Assembly (NCBI RefSeq): GCF_000004075.3
Contig: NC_026658.2
Coordinates: forward strand, 806,001 to 870,000
From: Cucumis sativus
Taxonomy: Eukaryota > Streptophyta > Magnoliopsida > Cucurbitales > Cucurbitaceae
Reading direction: 5' to 3'
DNA length: 64,000 bases
The notes beneath the pieces were generated by a model that ran no database searches, was not told where the DNA came from, and worked only from the letters and a program-made list of their open reading frames with translations. Of this stretch, positions 41,266-53,846 are shown one piece after another. The position numbers and the translations under genes are program-made. How positions within the stretch are numbered: position 1 is the first letter of the stretch; the number at the start of each line of letters is the position of its first letter.

Positions 41266-43922
41266 CTATGGTTTCAAGCAATCTACGGCAGGAAATGTAT
41301 TTGTTGATGTTCCATGAGCATCGTCACACGACGACTGAGCTATCTTATCAGAATCTGCATATCTTATATCGATATCTTCTAATACAATGTTCCTGCAGCC
41401 TACAGTTTCACTGCAACTTAATTCCACTGCCACCTCTGTTGCAGACGTTCCGTGCAATCCTTGGTACAAAACATCACTCACTTCTACAGCTGATGTCTGC
41501 TCGATATTACTAATGTGTTACTTTACCTTTTGCATACTCATATTAAAAAATCTATTGCTAAAAGAGAGAATGTCCAGTCTTTACTCTTTAGAGTTCTGTT
41601 TACTCTTAATCATTTTCTTGGATCTGAGTTTTGACTATGTTAGCATATAACCTTGTACAAGTTAAATTTTCCTGTTTTTACCTGGTTTTTGCAGTCTGTT
41701 TTTCCATTACAGTAATACTGGTCGATCAGGATTGGTTTGTGAACTTGATCCAGTGTAATTCCTTGAAATGATATCTTCCTTGCATATCCAGCTCCTCCCT
41801 AAAGTGAAGGAAATGGAATAAGAGAATCAGCACAATTCTTCATGTTTGAAGACATCAGATCAAGGTAAAGTATCAACATGTAGAAAAACCTGCCAAGTTT
41901 TGATCCTTGCTCCGTACATGGTCCCTTTCAGGTGACAATTTTGAACTCTCACATCTTCTACAGAGGATGACGTCCCATCTTTTCCCAAGCTACCAATACT
42001 GAAACCAGTGACCATCTTAGCAAGACATTTCAATATTTATTTCAAATTAGGCCTCTATTTTGTCATGGAGCATGTGAATCAAGTAACATTTAACTCTTCT
42101 TAAGTAATTTAACCTTATTCCATGACCAGGTCCACACTGGATGTTTGCTATGTGAATATTGGAAGTGCCTTCACTAATAGCGATGCAATCATCACCTGTT
42201 ATGGTAGATGCAATTGAAGAATTAGTTCTTTCATCAAACTGAAGTTTCTAGTTAATATTCAACTGGGATTTGTAGTACTACCTGTTCCAATATTGCAATT
42301 GTGAATCTTAACATGAGACGAATGGGCCACATCAATACCATCAGTGTTGGGACTATTCTCAGGTGCCACTATGTTCAGTTTAGAAATAGAAGCATGATTG
42401 CAGCGAACTATGTGCATGTGGCTCTGTGGACTGTTACTGTGTGTTAATCCAGAAAGGTGAAGGCCGTCACAGTCATAAATTGCCAATGCCTATCAAACAC
42501 CATGTGGATACAATACGATTGAAGCATTGGTAAGACAAGCATATAGGAACACTCCTGCATAAACACAGGCACAGACAAGTGAGAATTAGAATAGTGATTG
42601 TAACAGACCGTGGGTTTTCCATCTGAATCCCGGTCCCACCAAGCAGCTCCTTGCCCATCAATTTCACCATTCCCTTGTATGACAAGTCTGCTCACATTAG
42701 AGAACAGCAACCAATTTTTCGCATCAAAGACTTTCCAAGCATCAAGGTCACTTGGAGCCACTATTTTCCCAAGGATCTGCACTTTCCCAAGTAAGTTACC
42801 ATTACTATATGCGTTTTACTTATTAATAAGCGTGAGAAGTCTTTTGAGGTTAGGAAGTCTTAGGTTACAAAGACATAACTAGGTCTTTTTTTTTTTTTTG
42901 CATATTCTTACATTGTTATGCATTAGTTGAAATCTTTAGTCAAATTTCAAAAACAAGTTTTTAAAGGCTACTTTTCTCATGTTTCAAACATCTGACTTTA
43001 TTGTCGAAGACATAAGTAAAAAGTATAATATATAGCAAGAAAAGTATAATAAATAGCAAGAAATTTAGAAGCAAAAGTAATTTTTATAGGCTTAATTTTC
43101 AAAAGCTAAATAAAAAACAAAATGGTTACCAAACGGTGCCTTAATAACTTGAAACTTAGTTGCCTAATGTTACTTGAGATAGAATTCCATGTTATTTAAT
43201 AACTTGTACCTGACTTAGTAGGGTGAGCTATGACTATGAGTATATAATGTAATTATGTAATGAGTGAGGCCTTGCTAGTTATCACAAAAAAGGGTAAATA
43301 GAAAAGAAAAGAAAAGCTTAATTACTTGAACACCGACGCTGGAGGACATGCATGGGCCTTGAAACTGCACTGGGTTCAGCAAAAATGTCTTGGTAGATGG
43401 TACTAGCATAGCTGAGGGAGTATTAGCCTCACAAACAGCTTTCCAAGCCTTTAGAAATGCCTTTGAATGATGAAAACTATCAGAAACAATAGAGCATTAA
43501 ATACATAACTCAAAAGTCTGAAGGTGTGAATATTTACTCGTGAGTCATCTGTCTTTCCATCTCCAGCTGCCCCATACTGAATCACATCAATGGCCTTAAA
43601 GTTCGTAATAACAGGATCATTATTATTAGGATCTGCATTGCTTTCTGGATGATGATGTTTTCTTAATGCAAATATCACACAAATCCCTATTACTATAGCC
43701 ACTACAAAACCTGCCTGCAAGTAGAAAAAAACAGTACTTAGTTGTAAATATTACAAACAAACAAGCCTTTGATAAATAAAATACAAAACAGTGACTTTGT
43801 TAAGTGATGAAAATCTTGAACCAAAAGCTATTAAGAACAGTAAACTTTGCTGGTTAAACAAAAGACCAAAACAGATTAAGATGAACCCGAATGAGCAAAA
43901 ATACCATCAATTTCTTAATCAT
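41266..43922 (-). CDS. Probable polygalacturonase, GH28 (At1g80170-like)
   Basis: Nine exons on the minus strand: 43905-43922, 43538-43714, 43326-43460, 42609-42776, 42282-42489, 42114-42195, 41890-41998, 41682-41798 and 41266-41496. They give 414 aa with frame kept throughout. All GH28 signatures are present in order: 'SPNTDGIDV', 'GDDCIAIS' (split by an intron), 'CGPGHGIS' (split by an intron) and 'GARIKTW', supplying the catalytic aspartates, His and substrate-binding Arg/Lys. It should hydrolyse homogalacturonan in the cell wall. After the tiny first exon ('MIKKLM') comes a hydrophobic stretch 'AGFVVAIVIGICVIFAL' then 'RKHHH', reading as a signal anchor or uncleaved signal. The first exon is inferred from splice sites and an in-frame ATG; the rest is firm. 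Intron 3 contains half a MITE. Confidence 0.93.
42939..43140. mobile_element. MITE-like remnant inside polygalacturonase intron 3
   Basis: The right edge reads AATGGTTACCAAACGGTGCC with an interior 'CTTAATTTTCAAAAGCTAAA', matching the right end of the element at 53638-53846. The left part ('TTTCAAAAACAAGTTTTTAA') resembles the interior, but the left terminal repeat is not visible. It is a truncated nonautonomous DNA element. Confidence 0.5.
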
Positions 43923-46900
43923 TGTAGCAAAATGGAAGCAAGGCGTATCAAAATTGGGAGTTTAATAGATATTTATCTTATAAACTAACAGATTAATGTC
44001 TAATGGTTTGACAAATCAGGCATATATATATATCTTTTTTGCAAAGGTGAATTTTGCTTTTTGAAATCAGGCATGTCAATTGGACTGTCTTTTATGCTTT
44101 ACTAGTGAATGTGTTCATATTCAATGAGAATTATGGCATCTTTTTTTTTCCCTTTCATGCGTTTTTGTCAAATTCAAGATTACAATAATTTAAATGAATA
44201 TTTTCATTTTCATTACAAATAGAACCACAATTTTTAGGAAATCTTTGTTTTAATGGCCGAAAATTTTCCCTTTTTTGTGGGGTTTACACAAGAAAAACAA
44301 GAATTTTGTATCATATCGAATAAGAAATTGCTCTTTGTGGCCATTCTACAAACTAAAAGAATATATAGTTTGGGGATCTGGGCAATAAATGTAAAATATG
44401 GCTAAAAGTATATTCATTTTATTGCATCCATTTTGGCCATTCTAAAATTCTGTAGATCATTTTAGGAAGAATTTACTTCTTTTAAATGCATACAATATAA
44501 GTTGTATAATTTTATCCTCTTAACACTTTTATTTTCTTTTTAATAATATAGCGCGAAAAACCGAACATCAAACCTTGAGCTTAAAACAATTGAGTTAGAC
44601 TCATTTCAAACTTTCATCCTCACTTTCAATAAACCTGAACCTGTAATGTAATCTTACACTTTGTTTCAAAACATTAATTAAAGAAATTTGAGAACTCATC
44701 GATATTTCAACCACAAAAAAATCAAGTCCTTTTGAAATTAATTTTGAATAATTAACATTTTAATTTTATAAGTCCTTAAGGAAAATATTTAGTGCAGTGC
44801 CATTTTAATTAAAGATGCACTAAATCTGCATTAAAGACGTGTTTATATTCATTAAGTGATTTGCTTAAAAAAATCATTAAATGCAAACGAGAATATTCTA
44901 TTGGTTTTGCGAATAACAAATGAAAGAATATTACCAAATTGTAATAATTTGTGCAAATTTAGTGTAAATATTGAAACAATTATTGAAGTTTAAGATGCAT
45001 TAGGGTAGATTAAAAGTTTGTGGTAAAAACTAATGCCAGCCAAATTAAGAGCAAAACTTACTATAAAAATTTTAGGTATTTATTTTCTTTCTTAAATATT
45101 GTATTGGATTATAAATTTTATTTTAAATGAAATATCTTCTAAAATATTTATAAATATAGCAAAATACCACGACTTATATATACACACACAATAGATTATG
45201 GTACACCAAATTTTACTTTAAAGAACAAAATATTTTAAAATATTTTACCATATTTTGGCCATATTTAAAAACAATTATTTATTTGATAGCAAGTGTACTT
45301 TTATTATTTTGGAGTTGATGTCTATTTTGCCCTTGAGATTGTGAAATATATTCTTTAGCTTTCAAAGTTTGCGAAATATATTCTTTAGCTTTCAAAGTTT
45401 GCAAAATGATTTTTAAGGCTGTGATGAAAAAACCACTTTTAAAAAACAAGATAAAGACATTTTCAAATATAGTAAAATAAACTAAAATATTTATAAGATA
45501 TAGCAAAATCTTGAATTTTATTCAAGATAGATACAGATATATTTTTATTATTGTCTATTAATGTCACTCATAGAAGCATAGTAGTGTCTATGAATGATAG
45601 AATATGAAAATTTGCTATATTTTGTAAAAAAAAATTTGACAAATATGTCATTTTTTAAAAATTTTCAAAAAAAAAAACTAATAAGTAAAAATTAAAATTG
45701 TTTAAAGGAAGTTGTTTTTAATGACAAAACGGTTAAAAAGATTTACAAATATAACAAAAATTTACTTTTTGTCGGTAGACATCAATATGAATCTATAGTA
45801 GTCCGATATACTTTTAAATAAGCAAACTCATTTTACTCGTAGAAAACATCCTATTATGTATTTGAAGTGTATTAAAAGAATCTAAATCGAAATCTTAGAA
45901 TTAGATATTCTTCGACGATTTTCTCTACCACTTCTATGCTATCTCTTGGTCAGAACACAAATGGTTAATTTATCATTGTTGCCAACTTGATCGTGGTCGA
46001 CTTTGCCACCTGTTGTGAAAAAAAAGTCATAGAACTTGTAAAGAATCATGAAGTTTTAGTCTTTCAATCAAGTCCTTCCAACTTAAGCATAGTTGGAGGA
46101 TTTTGAGAGGGCTCAATAGCATTATGACTAAAGTTTTGAAAAGGTAAGTTATTTCGATAACGAAGACTTTCAAACCGTGGTAGAGCTTATTGGTGTTGGT
46201 GCTAATAGAGGAGACTAAGAACAAAGTTATAGTGTTTTTTAATTTATTTCAGAAGTCGAACGTTTTGAGGATACTACTTTTTGTCGTTCATCCTTTAGAT
46301 AAAAGTTCGAAGGACTGGGTGGAATGATTAGTTACAAACTCATTGTCCTTTACACTGTCTAAAGACTTTTTTTGGTATCTTTATTTTATTATATATATTT
46401 TATTTTTAGAAAAAGAAAAGTATTTTATCCTATGATTTCGAATGTGTATGAATTCTCTCAACATAAAATAAAAAGCATTATATATAATCAGTCCTTAAAA
46501 CAATGGTCAAATATTATTTTCCATACATGCCAAAAACAACATAGTAATCATCAGCAGTATCGTTATTACTTACAAAGTGATCTTTTAAACCTATTTCAAT
46601 ATTATTTCAATTTGAGAAGAGATAAGATATAGGACACAAAATTCAAACTCTTGAATATGACATTGTTTTTCATGTCCTCTAATTTCGTTCCTACATTTCG
46701 TACAATGTCCAAGCTACTGTTGCCTTTAACTTTTAAAGCTCTAGTTAATCATCCTTGTAAAATATGCAAGGATTTTGAAAGTAATAACATCAATAGCTAA
46801 AAACCATCAAAGAAAGGGGAGAAAGCACTAGATCTATCAGGAATTTCCATTATTTCCTAGTTTACTACAAAGATGTCATCACTTTATTTAACTCAGACAA

Positions 46901-46960
46901 CTTTAAGCAACTGTTCCCATTACATTGCATTACTTAGCTTTAAATTTTCACCTTAGTCTT
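43923..46960. other. AT-rich intergenic region with dispersed and tandem repeats
   Basis: No gene seen. It contains the perfect 30-bp tandem duplication at 45343-45402 and several copies or fragments of the 'TATAGCAAAAT...TTTGCTATATTTTG' dispersed repeat (about 45115-45165, 45465-45650, 45735-45770). Short frames at 46027-46224 and 46372-46632 show no domain. Confidence 0.6.
45343..45402. repeat. Perfect 30-bp tandem duplication
   Basis: The unit begins GAAATATATTCTTTAGCTTT and ends CAAAGTTTGC. It occurs at 45343-45372 and 45373-45402 without mismatch, so the duplication is probably recent. Confidence 0.95.
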
Positions 46961-48883
46961 CTACATTGCTGCAGTAGATTCCACAGCTTGACGCCCAGAG
47001 CAGAAATTAAAACCAAACCAAACATCATTGGGGATCTTCGAGTTGTAGTTAAATGTAACGGATTTTGAAGAATAACTACTGATGGTTACTTTGTCCACTT
47101 TCCATCCATCATATCCGCTCCGGTAGAGGTACACATAGCATATCTGGTACGTGCATGGTCCCTTTAAGTCATATCTGTCTGTAGAGCAGCGCTCAAATGC
47201 CCTTGAAGACGGATCATCAATCCTCGGTACATATACCTAATCAGCAACGTACATTTTCAACGCATAAATCACCAACAAAAAAAAGCAGAGTGATGTTGAA
47301 ACAATGGTGATGGGTTGTATTTGTTTTGACAAAGAAGAATGGGATATGAGAAGTTACTTCTTCAAGTGATAGCTCATTTAAGAAATATTATTTGAAACAA
47401 AGGCTGATCTGGGAAGGAGTTGCATTTGGAGAATAATGGAGATGACAAACAAAAACTTAAACAGAAGAGGGCCAATAAGAGGATAACTTTTCTCTTCCCT
47501 TTTTGACCTTTAAAGCCTTTGAGAATTATGGCCTACTTTGCCCGCACTGTTCTTCATAATATTTTTTGTAATTCCTATTTTGCCTTCACCACATTAAAAT
47601 GTACATATCTCCTGGGGAATGAGTATCACAACTTTTCAGCTTGACGCATCAATTCACATAATGACTAAAATTCATATGGACATATCCCTTCACATCATAA
47701 CTACAAATTTTATAGACATATCCATTCACGTTGAAACTACAAAATTTTCAGAGAGCAATATAGCTTTTTTTTTTGTCATAAAATTATGCCTTCAACATTT
47801 TCAGCTTTGATGCACCTGTATCTAACTAGTAATTTAAAAGAAATTAAGTCCAACTGTTGAAGAATCCAAATTTTGGAACTATATGCTATATCCAGAAGAT
47901 CACTGATGTTTTAGACCAAGTTTGGTTTTATAACATTCACTGTTTCTCAAATTTTCATTTTTCCAAAACATTTCTAAACCTATATACAAATCTTGATAAC
48001 AAAAACTTAGTTAATCTCTGTTCTTCCAAAATGTTAATGAGACTGCTATTTTGATCCTGTTTTAGTCCATAAAGAGGTATAAACACCTAACAAAATTGCC
48101 CAAATCCAACTAAAAATCACCCAACACAATACCGACAAAAGTAACAATGAACCACAAGCCTTAAAGACAAACAGAAACTTAATGAAGAGTATGGCTGACA
48201 TTGGTTCCCTGTTTATCAAACAATCACCTGATTTCTCTATAGCTGATACTTCAAACATAACACAACTTGCAACAAAATCACAAAAAAAAAAAAGAAAAAA
48301 AAGAAACAGCACAGTTTTCATTTTGGGGATGAAATTTTGTTAAAAAATCAGAAAGTACCTGATTACCATATGCATCTCCAAATGCAATACTGATATAATC
48401 CCGAGTATAAGCAGGCGATGAACAGCTTGTTTTTATTGTTACCGTGTACGAACAGCTCCCTGCATTCTGTAATAACACAAAACAAGAAGAAATTACACCG
48501 ATTGCTTTAACACGAACACCCACATCAAAATTTTCTCACAAGAGCAGAAAATCAGACCACAACCTGAAAATTTCTACAAATTATAGAAATGGGTGATTAC
48601 AATTAGAGCAATTTAACACAATCCTATAGTTTTTGCCCCCAAATTTTTTTCCTGGGAAAATGAGAAACCCTTTATAAAAATAGCGACTGTCTTTCATGTT
48701 CTTGATCGTATGCACATTTTTGGATAAACAGAAATCGAAATTGCTCACCTGGGTATTGTTGATTTTGGAGGATTCAAGAGGCTGAGGATGCGGCTGATGA
48801 AGGATGGATCTAGATGATCCTGAGAAGCTGAAAATGGCGAGGAGGAAATAGAGGGAAATAGTTGCTTTCTTCAAAGTTTCCAT
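46961..48883 (-). CDS. Embryo-specific protein ATS3-like, PLAT/LH2 domain
   Basis: Three exons on the minus strand: 48749-48883, 48359-48466 and 46961-47236, giving 172 aa. Residues 1-25 form a signal peptide ('ATISLYFLLAIFSFSGSSRS'). The mature part is a small PLAT/ATS3 beta-sandwich: 'CSYTVTIKTSCSSPAYTRD', 'ISIAFGDAYGNQVYVPR', 'FERCSTDRYDLKGPCTY', 'CYVYLYRSGYDGWKVDKV' and 'FNYNSKIPNDVWFGFNFC'. The paired cysteines suggest disulfides in the secretory pathway. Arabidopsis ATS3 is expressed in embryos, but the biochemical role of the family is unclear. Both introns are GT-AG and phase 0. Intron 2 is long (1,122 nt). Confidence 0.93.
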
Positions 48884-50913
48884 AGCTATCTAGGTGTGTA
48901 TCTGAGATGGTTAAAGTGTTGTTAAATAAAAGGCAAAACTTTTTAACTATAAACTATACGCCATGAGAATCACACGGGAAACAGAAACTTTCTAGTAGAT
49001 CTCGTCCAACCCTTCACTTTTTTCTCTAAAAAATTACGAACGAGTGATCAAGTTTAGTTGATGTATATGCTTTGTCTTAGATAAGATAACACAATCAAAA
49101 TTACCCCCATCACATTCAATTAATAATTCAAAATCATACAATCTTATCTTCCAATTATAAAATTTAACCTACCAAATATCACTAATTTTATTAAAAGAAA
49201 AATATATTTTAAAGTTTGTTCAATTCATTTCATATACATGTAATTATCTAATTTTAATATATTTTAATTTTAGTTTTTTATGTTAGTTCATGGTTGATTT
49301 TCTAAAAATATATTTTTCTTTGTCTACCATTTTTACTATAAATTTCAATAAACCATTAACTTTGATAGATTAAGTTTATAATTCAATATTAAAATTTAAC
49401 CATTGAAAATATAAAAACTAAAGTTAAATGAAATATTATTTTTATGGAATTGCTGATTTTTACAAAGTTTGTTGAAGATTTGGTCCACTCTACCCAAATA
49501 AGCCTTGGTGGTTAAGGAAGATGATCTATGAGTTCTTTTAACACACTACAACTTAATGGTTAAGATATCTATCTTCTACCCATCATTTAATTGCATGACA
49601 TGTTTAGATGGCTTAGGTTTGTGTATTACAAAATTTCAAGGCTAAATGTACTTAACAAAACAATAATATTAATTAAAAATAGATTACATTTAATATGTAA
49701 TAGTACAAGTGTATATAGTACTAATAGGAAATGATAAGAAGACAAACACAAAGATTGTTAACCAAATTCAGTTAAGTGATTACAATGAAATTACTTATTT
49801 GGTAGATATCTTGAATGACAATGCTTATACAACCTACTCCTAATGAATAACTTACTCTCTTCCTAAGCTTGATATTTCCTCTCCTCTTGTTGCACTATGA
49901 CTATTTTTCTCATTCTTTGAAATGCCACTTCAAACAAATATATGTTAATTTTCTACGTAGAAGAGAATATATTATTATAACATTTTTTAGCACATGATTT
50001 CTCTATTTATACTTAACTTAAACAAGAATATCTTCAATCCCAATCATAAAATTTCTAAGCATTGATGGAAAATTCCTAAATTCCTAAATTCCTAAATTAA
50101 GAAACTAGATTCTAGATTGTGTGATACAATTATGTGCTAAATGTATATGCTACTTTTCACAATGTATTGGGTTTTTATCTATATAAATATAAGGTGTGAA
50201 AGTGATCATTTCTTGTAGCACATCTAAATAGTTTATTTTTGTTTTCACACATTTTCAAGTAAATATAAAAAATTTTGGTCAGTGTCCCAAATATTTTGAA
50301 ACTTTTCTATATCTTTTAGTTTATTCATTTTTAAATATATCTATTTTAGTCTATTATAAATTCAATATATGCATCCCAAAAACTAGTTGCATCTTTTTTT
50401 TGAAAAATAAAGAAACAAAACAATAATAATAAAATCTGATGAATTAGATCTTCCCTTTAAAAACTTTACCCATTGAGTTGTTTAATTTCTTGAAAATAAA
50501 AAATATTATCATTTTACCCAATTAGGTCAATAAAGTTTAATTTCAAATCAATAATAAGGGGTTGATTTTTTTATTTTTAATCTTGAATTATTGAACTAAT
50601 TACAACGTGGACTACTATGAATTAGGATTGAAAATGTGGACTACTATGAATGCATGTCTCAGTCTTGGTTAGTTGAATTTTGATGCATTCAATGGCCCTA
50701 TTGATGATAAAAGAAAGAAAGAAAAAAGACTAAAATTTAATTATGTGTGGATCTGAATCATAGATGCTTTGATGGATATATAGATCATAAATATTAATAT
50801 CAATACATGCATAGTAGGTAATTAAATTTTTGGTTAAAAAGAAAAATATGTAATAGTTGTTTAGGTTTAGATTTAGAAATTATTATTCTTGAAAAAACCT
50901 TTTGATTACTCGT
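48884..50913. other. AT-rich intergenic region
   Basis: No gene seen. Around 49490-49640 short 'CTTGGTGGTTAAGG' and 'CTTAATGGTTAAGATATC' sequences recall SINE A-box regions, but no B box follows. Around 49740-49900 the sequence faintly resembles an LTR end, but I could not find a partner. A TTCCTAAA triplet repeat lies near 50075-50097. Confidence 0.5.
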
Positions 50914-51833
50914 CTATTTCTTATTTAAAAGTTCTTCAATCATTTGCAGAGCAGCTCTTTCTTCTTCGTCTAAGCTTCCTGCTTCATTTGAAACTCTCAC
51001 TTCATCTTCCACACCCTTTTCCAACAATTCATGATCCGTTACTCGGTATTCGTCGTCGTTCTTTTTCTCATCAAGCTTCACCATCATCAACCAGTTCGAG
51101 TTGACCACTCGATAGCGTCCTGTACGCCTCTGCCAAACGCCAATTTGACAACTCTTGGTGTCAAGACGAAGGCAAGTCAAAGAAGGAGGAAGAGATTTAC
51201 AATAACCCTTGCGAAGTTTAGAGTTGAGAATTGCCGATAACGACCCAAATGGAGCTGATAGATAGAAGATTACAAAAAAATTTAAATTTACATATTTAAC
51301 AGACGATGAATTAATTTTTAAAAATTTATTCGAGAAAACCACTACAAGTATTTACAAACGTAATAAAATGTCACAATCTATTAAAAATAGACGTTGATTG
51401 ATTGATAATAATAAACAATAATTTTTTGTTATATTTATAAATATTTTAATTTATTTTGTTATATATTTTAAAATATAGTTGAAAAAAATTTTGCTTATAT
51501 ACTTACCAAAATTTCTAGATTCGTTCGTGACCACGGCAGTCGACAATGGAAAGTTTGTTTTTGCAGTGCGACCGCTCATGAGAATGGCAGCCTCATCGTA
51601 GGCTCGAGCGGCATCTTCAGCCGTTTCAAACGTTCCCAACCAAACCCTTTTCTTCCTACAAAATTAAGTACACAAAGAAGAAGAAATCAAACATACACAG
51701 TTTGGTTTTAGGGTTTTAGTGAGTATCGGAAAAGAGTGAAGGAAGAATACAGAAGAGGATGACGAATTTCGGAGACCCATGAGCCCCACCGCCGTTGCCT
51801 CACTCCTCTAAATTTCTTCTGTTGTTTTGCCAT
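50914..51833 (-). CDS. AP2/ERF transcription factor of the SHINE/WIN clade
   Basis: Three exons on the minus strand: 51751-51833, 51507-51655 and 50914-51254, giving 190 aa. The AP2 domain starts at residue 8 ('[20 protein letters not shown]'), continues '[20 protein letters not shown]', and ends 'AKTNFPL'. The 'HPLL' turn and the C-terminal blocks '[19 protein letters not shown]', 'IGVWQRRTG' and '[16 protein letters not shown]' identify the SHINE clade (SHN1/WIN1 type), activators of cutin and wax biosynthesis in epidermis. The first intron sits at the clade's usual place within the AP2 domain. A second intron (51255-51506) after 'ESRNFG' is unusual, since Arabidopsis SHN genes have one. 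The clade's 'RQRHWGSW' reads 'RQRRWGSW' here. A (TG)n(TA)n tract lies about 45 nt upstream of the start. Confidence 0.93.
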
Positions 51834-51876
51834 TTTGTTTCAAAAACTATATCCAACTCATTCATCATATTGTTTA

Positions 51877-51900
51877 TGTGTGTGTGTATATATATATATG
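51877..51900. repeat. Compound (TG)n(TA)n microsatellite in the SHINE gene leader/promoter
   Basis: About five TG units followed by about six TA units, beginning 44 nt upstream of the SHINE start codon. On the transcript strand the TATATATA part may also serve as a TATA box. Confidence 0.85.
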
Positions 51901-53637
51901 TAATACATTCAATTTTATTTTAGTTACCTTTACTCTTGTTTTGCCATACATAATGAATAATATTTCCTGCTGTGTTTTACAATAAGGTAGTTAAAAAAGT
52001 TTGCTATAAAATGCACGTAATAAAAAAGTTTGTAATAATTTTTCTAATTAATATCAATATAGTTAATATGTGTTATCTCTAATATACACTAAATAAACTT
52101 TAACTCAAATAAATGATAAATGTAAACTAAGATGAAGGTTTATGGACATGCATGAGTTCATATTTTTCTATAAACTAACATACTCAGTGAAGTTAACTTT
52201 GACGTGTATAGTTCAATTGGATATAAAACGTTAACGTAATTATGAAAAATGAAATACACATATCATGATTATATATGATTATGAAACTTTGTGAATACAA
52301 AACATTACATCCCCTTTAGAATAACTTCTTTCCCGGTAGAGAGAGAGATTCCTTGTAATAATATATTGTAGAAAAAGTCATTTCACCATTGTTAAAACTT
52401 AAACATCTCGTACTTCTTAAGTTTTAAGATTTGATTTGAATTTATAATTGTTATGTTTTCCAATACTACCATTTAATTATCATTACAATTTCGTTTTGTT
52501 TAAGTTCCTATATTTCAAGATTTACTCTCAAATATCTATAACAATAAATCTCAAAATGTAAAGTTTTCTAAAAAAATGAAACAAGAATATTCAAATCTCA
52601 AAGTTAATTAAATTATCACATTTTGAAATATATAAACTAAATCGAAATCAAACTTAAAACTGATCGTCAACTAAAAGTGTTGTTTTCTTTCAAACTTGTG
52701 GGAGATTGAAAAAATTGGGATATCCTCACGTTTAATTATCCAGGTTGGAGCCAACCCAAACAATGAGTTTCAGAAAGTTGTGATGTTTGAAAACTTAATT
52801 GATTAATATATGGAAAGTGGGTACTTTTACAAAGTTATGGCCTAACTCATTGTATTGTATTTGAGAGCTAAGTTGTTGTTCTTTATATATTTATGTCTTT
52901 ACCAACTACTCTCTATCCCATTTTCATCCCCTTCTTTAAACACACTTCCAAACTTAACTTATTCTTCTTCCATTTCTCCATTCTTATAATATTATTATTC
53001 TACCTTTCATTTTTTTTCAATCCATCAACTTATCAAAACCTGTACCTAACTAAATATGTATACATTAAATAGTTTTTGTTTTAGTTATTGTTGTAGTCTT
53101 CTGGTACAACCAGTCCATGGGTCTTGGGGTAGAGAAATGGTTAATATTGGGCTCTAAAGGCCTCGATGGGTCCAAACAATCCCCATGTGGTTCTTCATCT
53201 CTCTCATCTTCTCTTTTCTTAAAGAGTAATATTATGGTGAACTTGTGTGTCAAGATTCTATACTTTAATCCTTTTGTTTTATTTGATTTTATGACTTCTA
53301 CAAGCAATCTTTTTTTCATTATCTATTAATTGATTTAAAACATTAGGTTAATATTAAATCATTTAACATTAGTCTTTGGTCAAATAACTTAGGGAAAATA
53401 AAGAGAAGTGGTAGTGGAAAATTAAATATTAACAGATAAAAGTTTTTCTTGTCTTTGGTTTTGATCATATCGTGGAGGTGATTGAGTGGAATTTCAAACT
53501 TGTTTGAATTGTGTGTTATTTGAGTTGTGTTCATTTTTTTAAGTTTTGATTGAAAAACTATAGGTTTATGTTATTGGAAAAATAAAATGATTAACTTAGA
53601 GAGAACTTTTTTTTTTTGTAAAAAATGTTTAAGTCTC

Positions 53638-53846
53638 GTTTGTTAATCACGTTTTTAGTTTTAGTTTTTGAAAATCAAGTTTATATAGATACTATTTTTA
53701 TTTCCAATTGTCTTTCTATGTTATCTATTTTTTACCAATGGTTTAAAAACCAAGTCCTTAACGATAATGTAAATCATTGTATTAAATCAAGAGAGAAAAT
53801 GTTAATCTTAAAAAATCAAAAACTAAAAATGAAATGGTTACCAAAC
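53638..53846. mobile_element. MITE-like nonautonomous DNA element, ~209 bp
   Basis: The left end GTTTGTTAATCACGTTTTTA and the right end read inverted, GTTTGGTAACCATTTCATTT, are similar terminal repeats. Both are followed inward by 'AGTTTTTGAAAATCAAG' and 'AGTTTTTGATTTTTTAAG' type sequence. The interior 'TTATCTATTTTTTACCAATG' is also typical of this repeat in dicots as I remember it. No transposase is encoded. A related right end lies at 43116-43140. Confidence 0.6.

Noticed and set aside
49740-49900. Sequence faintly like an LTR edge
   Set aside because: No partner LTR, primer-binding site or polypurine tract found nearby.
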